This document shows, one piece after another, positions 1 through 7,024 of a stretch of DNA of 36,707 nt. The position numbers and the translations under genes were made by a program. Numbering within the stretch: the stretch's first letter is position 1; each line of letters opens with the position of its first letter. Origin of the DNA: an uncultured Desulfobulbaceae bacterium (GTDB lineage: Bacteria; Desulfobacterota; Desulfobulbia; Desulfobulbales; Desulfocapsaceae); contig CAMZKN010000114.1 in the NCBI GenBank assembly GCA_947311315.1, positions 1 through 36,707 on the forward strand, given 5' to 3'. The notes under the pieces are model-generated. The model saw only the letters and a program-made list of their open reading frames with translations, ran no database searches and was not told the DNA's origin.

Positions 1-23
1 CTCACCTGATTGTCTGTGATCAT
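1..23 (-). CDS. 5' end of an unidentified leftward gene (partial)
   Basis: Read leftward, the bases at about 29-37 give a very strong ribosome binding site (AAGGAGG) followed by two candidate ATG codons, at 27-25 and 23-21. The ATG at 23 has the better spacing, about seven bases. Only seven codons lie inside the window, so the product cannot be named. The gene diverges from the peptidase gene that starts near 105, so their promoters must lie in the roughly 80 bases between them. No terminator is visible there. Confidence 0.4.
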
Positions 24-104
24 TCATGTTCCTCCTTAGAGCAACATGAATAATCTATTCACAATTATCCGGTGAAAATAATTGTCGTCAGGCGGTAATT
101 ATAA

Positions 105-755
105 TTGTCGCTGATCAACAAACGAATGAAGGAGTGGAAACTGGTATCGCGAAGAAAAAAAGTGAAAGCCATGGATCTTAATGTTGTCAGTATGGAAAAC
201 TTTGATATCGTGGTCAGAAGAATTCCCTTGAGCGATACCCGCATACTGCGTTATTCCAATCGCGGTACAAATCATTCACCCTGCTACGAATTGCGTGGTC
301 AGAAAACGAATGTCTGGTGTGTCGGTGCCAGTACTCAGATGCTGCTCGATTTTTATCGTTATGAGTATTCTCAAGTACGTATAGCAAGAGAACTCGGCCT
401 GGGTACCCTGAACAATCCTAAAGGACTGCCATATTCGAGAGTCGGAGATGTTGTTACGGTTATTGAAAAAATGACGTCAAATGCGCTGAACGCTACCATG
501 ATTAACAATCCGTCCTGGTCGACCTTTAGAAATGAAATCAGAGGAAATCGTCCACTTATCAGTTTTATACCCGGTCATTCCCGGACCATAGCCGGATATA
601 CCAGATCCAGATTGTCACTTCCTGGCAGGATACCGTTTCGTGGCCTGTTGGTATATGATCCCTGGCCACCTAATTCCGGTGTCATTACCCGCTGGGAGAA
701 CTCTTCTACCCATACATACCAGTTCGCCTACAGTGCAAGGGTTCGTAAGGTATAA
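105..755 (+). CDS. Papain/C39-like cysteine peptidase, possible effector or processing protease
   Basis: A 216-residue protein with a papain-fold (C39-like) active-site layout. An oxyanion Gln and nucleophile Cys occur as GQKTNVWCVGA (Gln66, Cys72), a His at GHSRTIAGY (His158) and an Asp at VYDPWPPNSG (Asp185). Order and spacing match C39/AvrRpt2-type bacterial papain-like peptidases. No signal peptide or membrane segment is visible, and the N-terminal 25 residues are very basic. The start is uncertain: TTG at 105 has an AGGCGG about ten bases upstream, while ATG codons at 126 and 171 lack good sites. The next gene follows three bases after the stop, so the two are probably co-transcribed. 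The substrate is unknown. It could be a contact-dependent effector, a bacteriocin-type processing protease or a stand-alone hydrolase; the fold call is firmer than the role. Confidence 0.7.
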   Translation: MSLINKRMKEWKLVSRRKKVKAMDLNVVSMENFDIVVRRIPLSDTRILRYSNRGTNHSPCYELRGQKTNVWCVGASTQMLLDFYRYEYSQVRIARELGLGTLNNPKGLPYSRVGDVVTVIEKMTSNALNATMINNPSWSTFRNEIRGNRPLISFIPGHSRTIAGYTRSRLSLPGRIPFRGLLVYDPWPPNSGVITRWENSSTHTYQFAYSARVRKV

Positions 756-758
756 ATA

Positions 759-1244
759 GTGAAAATTCACCAGGAGGAATATATCAGGGGGCAAGCTGAA
801 CGTCTGTTTTCTTATCCCCTGATAGAGGATTCGAGCTTATTACAATCCGGGTCTATTGGAAATCCAATTCGTATACTCACACCAGCCGGTAAGATGCAGT
901 CATGGTTTGTTCCAGTTATCATCACTCAACGACTGGCCGGTTTCTTTCAGCTTAGCCATACGGGAGAGTTCATCCGTTTTTCAAGCTTCAATACAACTCC
1001 TGGTGTTTTCGATGCCTGTCCTCTTGTAGATGACTGGTTAAGCAAGGATAAAATAGTTGTGGCTGCAGAGAGTCTGGCATATGATGATGAAATATTGGAT
1101 ACACCTTTTCTCAGTTATGACGGAAGCCCCGATCGTATCGCCTGGCTTGTAAAGGCTCAAAGACCAAATGGAAAATGTCGCAACCTCATGGTCACCGGTG
1201 ATGTTGTGTATGTTGGCAGTGAACATACCAGCCATGGATATTAA
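759..1244 (+). CDS. Uncharacterised protein paired with the cysteine peptidase
   Basis: A 161-residue soluble protein that I do not recognise. It starts with GTG three bases after the peptidase stop, with AAGG about seven bases upstream, so tight co-expression is likely. There is no signal peptide, membrane helix or repeated motif. The sequence looks globular and rich in beta strands, with aromatic residues such as WFVPVIITQRLAGFF. Two Cys, near residues 107 and 140, are the only candidate metal or disulfide positions. Small partners of papain-like peptidases are sometimes inhibitors or immunity proteins, but nothing in this sequence proves that. An opposite-strand open frame at 1038-1271 is judged a shadow. 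Confidence 0.6.
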   Translation: MKIHQEEYIRGQAERLFSYPLIEDSSLLQSGSIGNPIRILTPAGKMQSWFVPVIITQRLAGFFQLSHTGEFIRFSSFNTTPGVFDACPLVDDWLSKDKIVVAAESLAYDDEILDTPFLSYDGSPDRIAWLVKAQRPNGKCRNLMVTGDVVYVGSEHTSHGY

Positions 1245-1366
1245 TGCCCATAGGAGGGTATAAACAATCACACAATTTCAAAATACACTCTTCAGTTTCT
1301 CGGAGTCTTCGCTTACCTGTTTTTTATTGCTGTTTTTCATTAGTAAAGTACTAAAAGGAGTGAAAT

Positions 1367-1675
1367 ATGCACAAAAAGAAAAAATGTTTTTTGATCTGTT
1401 TAAGCATACTACTGCCAACACTCCTTTTTGCCGGAGCGCTGGAAAGGTATACAGTCCAGCAACAGACAGGATACAGCGTACAACGCAAAGCGACTGTCAG
1501 TGAGCGTGTATATGATGACTTCAGGAAAAAAATCAGAAACTACACAAATGACCAGAAAATTAAAATGAGGGAGTATTATCGCAATAAAATGAAACAGGCA
1601 GTGGGGGAAAGAAATTTGGATGCCGCATCATATTACAACCAATTAATAGAAATCCTCAATTCTGAAATAAGGTGA
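1367..1675 (+). CDS. Small exported protein, unknown
   Basis: A 102-residue protein with a clear Sec signal peptide: a KKKK n-region, a hydrophobic core of about 15 residues (CFLICLSILLPTLLF) and likely signal peptidase cleavage after AGA near residue 24. The mature part is about 78 residues, strongly basic and tyrosine-rich, and predicted to be helical (repeated K/R/Y/N with RKKIRNY and REYYRNKMK). It has an excellent ribosome binding site (AAAGGAG) before ATG. The next gene starts four bases after its stop. No family is recognised. A periplasmic helical protein is the only safe call. Confidence 0.6.
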   Translation: MHKKKKCFLICLSILLPTLLFAGALERYTVQQQTGYSVQRKATVSERVYDDFRKKIRNYTNDQKIKMREYYRNKMKQAVGERNLDAASYYNQLIEILNSEIR

Positions 1676-1679
1676 TTCT

Positions 1680-2126
1680 ATGAAATCAATTTTACAAAAA
1701 CTCCTTCTCTTGCTGGTTACTCTTCTTATGTTTCTTGGAACCGATGTCTATGCTGAAAATAACGATATGAGCACCGTTGAAAGCCAATTTGATTTTCAGA
1801 AAGTTGCAACAATGGAAACTTCGGCCACTGCCAACACGGAACGGTTGGAACTGATGAAGAATAATTTAAAATATGTATTGATTATCGCAGGATTGTACGC
1901 TTTTTCTCTTATCATCATCACTGTTTTGATGAAAATGACCCCCAGCCATCAAGCTAAGGATATTGTCACTGCTGTAGGTCTGGTTTCTGTTATATTTTCG
2001 TCGTTAATATTGGTTCTGGTCGTAGACACATCGGATGCACTCACTGCACCCATGGGAATTTTAGGCGCTATAGCAGGTTATTTATTTGGCAGTGCACAGA
2101 GAACCCCATCCGCTAAAAAAGAATAA
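1680..2126 (+). CDS. Small exported or inner-membrane protein, unknown
   Basis: A 148-residue protein with a signal sequence at residues 1-25 (KLLLLLVTLLMFLGTDVYA, cleavage after YAE or VYA likely). A polar stretch of about 40 residues follows, then two membrane helices, roughly residues 64-84 and 95-120, and a short segment MGILGAIAGYLFGSAQR that may be a third or re-entrant helix. The C-terminus is basic. AAGGTG lies seven bases before ATG and the gap to the previous gene is four bases, so it is the last gene of the 105-2126 set. I do not recognise the family. The two-helix layout resembles small accessory membrane proteins such as holin-like or immunity proteins, but this is only shape similarity. 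Confidence 0.6.
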   Translation: MKSILQKLLLLLVTLLMFLGTDVYAENNDMSTVESQFDFQKVATMETSATANTERLELMKNNLKYVLIIAGLYAFSLIIITVLMKMTPSHQAKDIVTAVGLVSVIFSSLILVLVVDTSDALTAPMGILGAIAGYLFGSAQRTPSAKKE

Positions 2127-2237
2127 GCTTCTTCGCATTCTTCCAATGGTGTGGTTTTTTCCTGACAATCATGATGGCGTCGTAAAAAGCTCGATCTCCT
2201 TCGTTGCAGGTTTTTATCAGAACCTTAATTTAGATTC

Positions 2238-2466
2238 GTAAGCGCCATACGAACCACACTCACCCGTATTACCATGTTTAACCTAGCCCAGTGCAATATT
2301 TCAAGGCAGTAGCGCCTCATAATCTTCAAGCAAAGTGGCGGTCGGCAACTTATCAAAGATGTATCGCAGGTATGCATAAGGTTCCAGCTTATTTGCTTTG
2401 GCGGTTTCAATAAGACTGTACAATAAAGCACTGGCCTCTGCACCCTCAGGCGTTCCGCTAAAATAT
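2238..2466 (-). mobile_element. IS66-family insertion sequence remnant (right end)
   Basis: The segment carries the last part of an IS66 transposase and what appears to be the matching terminus. Read leftward it ends in ...GGCGCTTAC at 2238, so the + strand begins GTAAGCG, which resembles IS66-family termini as I recall them (GTAA start). About 45 bases separate the ancestral transposase stop (2283) from this end, the usual geometry. The rest of the element (tnpA, tnpB and most of tnpC) is missing, so it is a dead scar. No intact left end or 8-bp target duplication can be assigned. The neighbouring 2127-2237 has no gene; it holds a motif-like stretch around 2171-2210 (GTCGTAAAAAGCTCG) that may be a dispersed repeat. 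Confidence 0.75.
2283..2466 (-). pseudogene. IS66 transposase (TnpC) C-terminal fragment
   Basis: The leftward translation from about 2466 gives GTPEGAEASALLYSLIETAK, then ANKLEPYAYLRYIFDKLP, then LEDYEALLP, the hallmark C-terminus of IS66 transposases. The family normally continues LLPWN. Here the Trp codon has become TGA at 2303-2301, and the same frame continues NIALG to the ancestral TAG at 2285-2283. This is direct evidence of decay. Only about 57 of roughly 500 residues remain, and the homology is lost upstream of about 2466. An ATG at 2474-2472 exists in frame but would not make a functional protein. Confidence 0.85.
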
Positions 2467-2480
2467 TTAACCATTTAGTT

Positions 2481-2504
2481 AAATATATAAAGAGCTATCT
2501 CTTT
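2481..2504 (-). terminator. Weak hairpin at the end of the uvrC operon
   Basis: A 6-bp stem (AAAGAG/CTCTTT) with a 4-base loop overlaps the stop codon of the YiiX-like gene. On the minus strand it is followed by an A/T-rich ATATATTT tract. The stem is short and AT-rich, so this is only a possible intrinsic terminator for the leftward uvrC unit. Confidence 0.3.
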
Positions 2505-3271
2505 CCGGGTGGTATTGAATCACTCCACTCAAGACTGTGGGGATCAAAATCACATTCAATGGTGGGTTTGATTATTTTGAAATAGGGAGAAACATCAAAG
2601 TCTCTAGGTGTAAAAAGGCTGTGGTGCCGAATATGCAGCATTTCTTTTTTGCAGTCAGCACAGGAACTATCGCTTTGTGTTTGATTGAGGATTTCTGGTA
2701 GGATGGGATATTTAATCGACTGAAAAGCACGGGCAATGAGTGAAGAACAGATCGCAAGTGTCGGGTCTCCGCTGCCAAGGGAAAGAAGCCTTCTTCTGAA
2801 GCGTAAGGGCACGGGTGGCGTGGGAAAAAGGTATCTGGCAAGATCAAAGATATTTTGCAGATCGTATTGTAATCCAATTTGTTCAATACCATACTGTACC
2901 AGTGATTCAATTTCATCGGATCGTAATCCTATCGGTCTGCAGATACGGGTGTGAAGGTGAGAGTATTCTGATAATTCTACACTGCGAACGCCATCATTAA
3001 TATCAGCTTCCACAAGAACCGTCTGTTCTTTTCCTTTTTTAGCCGGAGGCAGATTATTACCCACAAAAAGAGCTGCATGTGACCAGCTCGACTGGGTAAG
3101 GTATTTAATTGCCGTACTGATAGTTGAGTTACCATCCACTAAAAGGACGTCACCGGGGCGCAAAGTTTCTGCTAATTTTTCTGGAGAAGTTGTGGCGATT
3201 TGTCCTTTGTATTTGTGGGGTTTGGAGAGATAGTGCGCAAGCTTCTGGCCGGTTTTCTGTAAAAATTTCAT
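2495..3271 (-). CDS. YiiX/YebB-like permuted NlpC/P60 cysteine hydrolase
   Basis: A 258-residue protein with the signature of circularly permuted papain-fold enzymes (YiiX/YebB, formerly DUF830). It has RPGDVLLVDG at residues 38-47, the catalytic His in SSWSHAALFVG (His65), an acidic residue in VLVEAD (Glu88) and the nucleophile in LAICSSLIARAFQ (Cys175). This His-Glu-Cys order is the permuted one. Family members are thought to cleave amide or ester bonds in lipids or peptidoglycan; the substrate here is unknown. No signal peptide is evident. A CxxC (SSCADCKK, about 204-207) lies near the C-terminus. Its ATG overlaps the uvrC stop as TGATG, which implies translational coupling to a DNA repair gene. 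Confidence 0.78.
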   Translation of the reverse strand: MKFLQKTGQKLAHYLSKPHKYKGQIATTSPEKLAETLRPGDVLLVDGNSTISTAIKYLTQSSWSHAALFVGNNLPPAKKGKEQTVLVEADINDGVRSVELSEYSHLHTRICRPIGLRSDEIESLVQYGIEQIGLQYDLQNIFDLARYLFPTPPVPLRFRRRLLSLGSGDPTLAICSSLIARAFQSIKYPILPEILNQTQSDSSCADCKKEMLHIRHHSLFTPRDFDVSPYFKIIKPTIECDFDPHSLEWSDSIPPGKR

Positions 3272-5091
3272 CAGTCCGTTGCCTTTTGATGGTATTGGAA
3301 AAAAGTATGAATCTCTTTTGCCAGTTCAGGGCCAATGCCTTCGGTTACCATGAGTTCTTTTACCGAAGCCTTTTTGATCCGTTTTAAGCTGCCCAGTTGT
3401 TTTAATAGCTGTTTTTTCTTTTCCACACCGATTCCTGGAATTGTATCAAGCTCAGAGGTGAGTGTGGCTTTTTTTCGTAACTTTCTATGGAAAGTGATAC
3501 CAAATCGATGTGATTCATCCCTGATTCTCATGAGATAGAGGAGGACAGGGTTATGAGATGGTAGGAGAATGGGGTTTTTTCTGCCTGGTTTGTAGAGTTT
3601 TTCACCTTCTTCCTGTTTTTCTTTGGCGATACCTATCCAATCCAGGTGATCTTTAATACCAAGATCTTTTGCAACCGTGAGTGCCATGCCAAGTTGACCT
3701 TTTCCGCCATCGACGACGAACAGGTCTGGCAGATTCTCTTCTTCAAGTCCCTTTTTGAGTCTCCGTTCCAGGACTTCTTTCATCATTGCGTAATCGTTGG
3801 GCCCGTCAATGGTTTTTATCCTATAGTGTCTGAAACTGCCTTTATCGGGTTCTCCACGATGAAATGAGACCAGAGAACCAACTGCTTGTTTGCCGCTGAT
3901 ATTGGATATATCGAGGCATTCGATTCTATCTGGTGATCGAGTGAGATGGAGTTTTTTCTGCATGGTAGTGGAGAGGCTCAACCATGATTTTTTCTTTTTT
4001 TCTTTTTCGGCAAAAACCTGGAGTGCATTGGTGTTGGCCATATTGATGAGATTATGATTATTGCCTCGCCTGGGGATTTTCAAGTAGACTTTGGTCGGGC
4101 TGGAATCGTTGAGGTGTTCTTCAATTAAAGTGAAATCAGATGGCTCAAAAGGCAGCAGTATTTCACCGGGAACTGCATTTTTGTCAGTATAAAATTGATT
4201 GATAACCTGGGACAGTATCGCCTGATCCTCTCCATACGGATCAGGAAGGAAGAAGGTTCTGCTGCCGTTGATGAGACCATTTCTGATAAGAAGAATGGCA
4301 AGGGTCACAGCTGCACCCTGGCGTGCAAAGCCGAATATATCCTGATCTTTATTATGACTGGCAGAGATTAACTGTTTTTCCAGGGTTTTTGAGAGGGCGG
4401 AAATTTGATCTCTTAGTAATGCTGCTTTTTCAAAATTCAGTAGTTTTGAGGATTCCTCCATTCTGGTTTTTAATGTGGCAATAAGGTCATGGTTTCGGCC
4501 CTCAAGGAGCATAATGATATGTTTGACATTTTCCTGGTAAAGGTTCCGGTCGGCACTGCCGCTGCAAGGAGCAAGACATTTACCAATTTGTCTATTGAGA
4601 CATGGGCGTGATCGTTTTTTCAGACTGATGCCCTTGCAGTTGCGTAAGGGGAAAAGGGCTGAAATAAGTTTGAGGGTGGTCCACATTGCAGATGTTGAAG
4701 AATACGGGCCAAAATACCGTGCTTTATCTCGCGTTTTTCTCCTGGCCATCAGGACACGCGGCCACTCTTCCTGCACCGTTACTTTAATATAGGGGTAATT
4801 CTTATCATCGCGAAGAATGATATTGTATTTCGGTTTATGCTTTTTTATCAGTGAAGCTTCAAGGATGAGTGCCTCTTTTTCAGTATTGGTAATTATGGTA
4901 TCAACTTTTTTTACATGGCTGAGCATTACAGATGTTTTACTGTGTCTGGATCCTGAAAAATGGACATAGGATGAAAGTCTTTTGAAAAGGTTTTTTGCTT
5001 TACCGACGTAAAGCACAGCAGATTTTTCGCTGAGCATCATGTAGACGCCGGGGGAGTGTGATGCTGAAGATAATGTGGATTTTGGAAACAT
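3271..5091 (-). CDS. uvrC: Excinuclease ABC subunit C
   Basis: A 606-residue UvrC, normal length, which makes both incisions in nucleotide excision repair with UvrB. The N-terminal GIY-YIG nuclease domain is visible (GVY at 15-17, YVG at 28-30, then the conserved KAKNL). A Cys-containing region follows (RPCLNRQIGKCLAPC, about 163-177), then a UvrB-binding UVR motif around 195-240, and the RNase H-like 3' nuclease domain (IECLDISNISG, FVVDGGKGQLG with catalytic Asp residues). A C-terminal helix-hairpin-helix pair closes it (IPGIGVEKKKQLLKQLGSL and VTEGIGPELAKEI). The start ATG is the first in frame; no strong ribosome binding site precedes it. Upstream lies the non-coding 5.1-5.4 kb repeat region, which probably holds the promoter. 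Confidence 0.97.
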   Translation of the reverse strand: MFPKSTLSSASHSPGVYMMLSEKSAVLYVGKAKNLFKRLSSYVHFSGSRHSKTSVMLSHVKKVDTIITNTEKEALILEASLIKKHKPKYNIILRDDKNYPYIKVTVQEEWPRVLMARRKTRDKARYFGPYSSTSAMWTTLKLISALFPLRNCKGISLKKRSRPCLNRQIGKCLAPCSGSADRNLYQENVKHIIMLLEGRNHDLIATLKTRMEESSKLLNFEKAALLRDQISALSKTLEKQLISASHNKDQDIFGFARQGAAVTLAILLIRNGLINGSRTFFLPDPYGEDQAILSQVINQFYTDKNAVPGEILLPFEPSDFTLIEEHLNDSSPTKVYLKIPRRGNNHNLINMANTNALQVFAEKEKKKKSWLSLSTTMQKKLHLTRSPDRIECLDISNISGKQAVGSLVSFHRGEPDKGSFRHYRIKTIDGPNDYAMMKEVLERRLKKGLEEENLPDLFVVDGGKGQLGMALTVAKDLGIKDHLDWIGIAKEKQEEGEKLYKPGRKNPILLPSHNPVLLYLMRIRDESHRFGITFHRKLRKKATLTSELDTIPGIGVEKKKQLLKQLGSLKRIKKASVKELMVTEGIGPELAKEIHTFFQYHQKATD

Positions 5092-5119
5092 ATATCGGAA
5101 TAGTGTTAAATTATAAATC

Positions 5120-5277
5120 GTAACTGCTCACAGGCCCTCCATCTTCGCACGGTCACATTTGCCGGTATAGAGGGGCTATAACAGGCAAATGTGCCTGCAC
5201 GAATATGAACCGCCTGTGAGCAGTTACAGTTCAGAGGTAATAACAACATAGAGGTATTACCTCCGTGAGTAGTTACC
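5120..5277. repeat. Nested inverted-repeat element between uvrC and the riboswitch
   Basis: Outer arms are a perfect 16-bp inverted repeat: GTAACTGCTCACAGGC at 5120-5135 and its complement at 5212-5227. Inside is a second hairpin, CACATTTGCC at 5154-5163 with GGCAAATGTG at 5184-5193, extended by TATAG/CTATA around a 5-base loop. A third hairpin follows, GAGGTAATA (5234-5242) with TATTACCTC (5255-5263). A near-copy of the right tip, GTGAGTAGTTAC, lies at 5265-5276. There is no coding capacity. Layout and terminal sequence resemble REP/RAYT- or MITE-type dispersed elements. A related element lies at 21325-21476. Confidence 0.75.
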
Positions 5278-5358
5278 TTTAATCTGTAGCTACTTAAGGA
5301 AAACAATATAGCATTTCTCCTTTAGAGTCAGCATTGTAAATAAAAAAGAGCAAACTGA

Positions 5359-5387
5359 TTTACTTTCAGGATTCATTAGGGTAATCT
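5359..5387 (+). promoter_or_regulatory. Possible promoter for the riboswitch transcript
   Basis: TTTACT and TAATCT are separated by 17 bases and lie about 30 bases before the riboswitch core. The match to the sigma-70 consensus is only moderate. The stretch 5278-5358 holds no other recognisable feature. Confidence 0.25.
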
Positions 5388-5411
5388 CGCAAACGTAAAC
5401 AACATAACTAT

Positions 5412-5583
5412 CAGGTGCCGCTTTGTAAAAATGGCGGTGAAAAGGGAATACGGTGAAAATCCGTAACGTTGGGCCAGCGCTGTATGCGGGGACGATGACT
5501 GCTTGTTAACCACTGCTTTGTTTGGGCGGGAAGGTGCAGTCTGAGAATGATCCGTAAGTCAGAAGACCTGCCTGGAAGAATAA
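5412..5583 (+). promoter_or_regulatory. Cobalamin (adenosylcobalamin-type) riboswitch
   Basis: The conserved cobalamin-riboswitch elements occur in order: GGTGCCGC near 5414 with AAAAGGGAATACGGTGAAAA at about 5439-5460, then TCCGTAAC, a CCAGCGCTGTATGCGGGG core, the CCACTG segment near 5510, GGGAAGG, and finally the B12-box region GATCCGTAAGTCAGAAGACC near 5549-5570. The B12 box (AGTCAGAAGACCTGCC here, AGCCAGGAGACCTGCC consensus) is nearly intact. It is followed 20 bases later by an intrinsic terminator, so binding should stop transcription when cobamide is abundant. This is the control element of the ThiC-like gene downstream. It is clearly not a TPP riboswitch: no THI-box sequence is present. 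Confidence 0.93.
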
Positions 5584-5602
5584 GACTTTCTTGTCCGTTA
5601 AT

Positions 5603-5642
5603 AAGTCCGTGGATCGGTGTGTACTGATCCACGGACTTTTTT
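5603..5642 (+). terminator. Intrinsic terminator of the cobalamin riboswitch
   Basis: Perfect 13-bp stem, AAGTCCGTGGATC (5603-5615) with GATCCACGGACTT (5626-5638), a 10-base loop and a run of six Ts ending at 5642. It sits between the aptamer and the coding region, where an expression platform belongs. An open frame runs through it from a TTG at 5591, but translation there would cross the terminator, so the coding start must lie downstream. Confidence 0.92.
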
Positions 5643-5686
5643 ATTGCCCATCGGCAGGAGATATTTACAAGGAGCTTCTGAGTATT

Positions 5687-7024
5687 ATGCAGACACAAAT
5701 TGAATTGGCCAGAGAGGGTGTAGTTACTAAGCAGATGGAGCAGGTGGCACTTGACGAGAATTTTCCTGTTGAGGAAATATGTAAAAATGTTGCTGAGGGT
5801 ACAGTGGTTATCCCGTATAATCCTAACCGACCGCTGCAGAAAGTATGTGGGATAGGAAAAGGTCTGCGGACGAAGGTGAATGCTTCAATTGGTACATCTT
5901 CCGACATTTCTGATGTACAGCTTGAATTGCGAAAGGCAAAGATTGCGGAAGTTGAAAAGGTTGATACCTTGATGGAACTTTCTACCGGCGGAGATTTGGA
6001 TGCTATACGCAGGACAATTCTTGATGGATGTAGCCTACCTGTTGGCAATGTTCCGCTTTATCAGGCTTTTGCTGAAACAAGCAGAAAATACCATAATCCC
6101 AATAAACTTGATCCTGAATATCTTTTTGAGCTGATAGAACGTCAGCTTCAGGACGGATTGTCTTTTATGGCTATCCATTGCGGCATTAACAGGTTTTCTG
6201 TCGAACGTATGAGAAAACAGGGGTTTCGTTATGGAGGGCTGGTCTCAAAAGGCGGTACATTTATGGTGTCGTGGATGGAATATAATAATCGTGAAAACCC
6301 ACTCTATGAGCAATTTGACAGAGTATGTGCTCTGATGAAAAAATATGATGCGGTCTTATCACTTGGCAATGGCATTCGAGCCGGTGCAATCCACGACAGC
6401 CATGATCGCGCACAGATGGCGGAGATGATTATTAACTGCGAACTAGCAGAACTTGGCAGGGATATGGGATGTCAAATGATGGTTGAAGGGCCGGGCCATG
6501 TACCACTCGATGAAATTGCAGGCAATATTATGCTGGAAAAACGAATGAGTGGGGGCGCACCATATTATGTTCTTGGCCCGCTTCCTGCAGACTCAGGTGC
6601 CGGTTATGATCATATAACCGCTGCCATTGGTGCAGCTCAGTCTGCATGGCATGGTGCAGATTTAATCTGTTACATAACTCCGGCGGAACACCTTGCTTTG
6701 CCCAATGAAAACGATGTTCGTGAAGGGGTCAGGGCCACCAGACTTGCAGCCCGTATTGGCGATATTGCAAAATATCCCGAGAGAAGAGAAATGGAAAAAC
6801 AGGTGGCACTTGCCAGAAGAGACAGCGATTTTGATACTTATTTTAAACTTTCAATGTTTCCTGAAAAAATGGCAGAGATCCGAAATGGCAGAAAGCCGGA
6901 AAATGAATCAACCTGCACCATGTGCGGCGATTTTTGTGCCATGGAACGGGGACACGCTCTTTTTGCAGATGATATTCGTGGGGATAAATGTCGCGTGCAG
7001 GAGGAAGTGATCAAAGTGGATTGA
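5687..7024 (+). CDS. bzaF: ThiC-family radical SAM enzyme, probably 5-hydroxybenzimidazole synthase BzaF
   Basis: A 445-residue ThiC-superfamily protein. ThiC and BzaF both rearrange aminoimidazole ribotide, ThiC to the thiamin pyrimidine and BzaF to 5-hydroxybenzimidazole, the anaerobic precursor of cobamide lower ligands. Visible motifs are LRTKVNASIGTSS, MELSTGGD, PVGNVPLYQA, MVEGPGHVPLDEI, AGYDHITAAIGAA and the C-terminal cluster motif CTMCGDFC (first Cys about residue 410; C-x2-C-x3-C). Where thiamin ThiC usually has GDGLRPG this protein has SLGNGIRAGAIHD, which I associate with the Bza branch. The decisive context is the cobalamin riboswitch; thiC normally carries a TPP switch. ATG 5687 follows AAGGAG by 12 bases; upstream starts would read through the terminator. 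No bzaCDE or cob genes are adjacent. ThiC remains the alternative. The end overlaps the converging ABC gene by 14 bases. Confidence 0.85.
   Translation: MQTQIELAREGVVTKQMEQVALDENFPVEEICKNVAEGTVVIPYNPNRPLQKVCGIGKGLRTKVNASIGTSSDISDVQLELRKAKIAEVEKVDTLMELSTGGDLDAIRRTILDGCSLPVGNVPLYQAFAETSRKYHNPNKLDPEYLFELIERQLQDGLSFMAIHCGINRFSVERMRKQGFRYGGLVSKGGTFMVSWMEYNNRENPLYEQFDRVCALMKKYDAVLSLGNGIRAGAIHDSHDRAQMAEMIINCELAELGRDMGCQMMVEGPGHVPLDEIAGNIMLEKRMSGGAPYYVLGPLPADSGAGYDHITAAIGAAQSAWHGADLICYITPAEHLALPNENDVREGVRATRLAARIGDIAKYPERREMEKQVALARRDSDFDTYFKLSMFPEKMAEIRNGRKPENESTCTMCGDFCAMERGHALFADDIRGDKCRVQEEVIKVD

Noticed and set aside
1260..1343. Hydrophobic mini-peptide (LQFLGVFAYLFFIAVFH) after an AGGAGGG sequence between the 161- and 102-residue genes
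   Set aside because: The frame has no ATG, GTG or TTG start; ATA or ATT would be needed. The strong ribosome-site-like sequence remains unexplained.
5412..5583. TPP riboswitch upstream of the ThiC-like gene
   Set aside because: Expected for thiC, but the conserved elements are those of the cobalamin aptamer, including the B12 box; no THI-box pattern is present.
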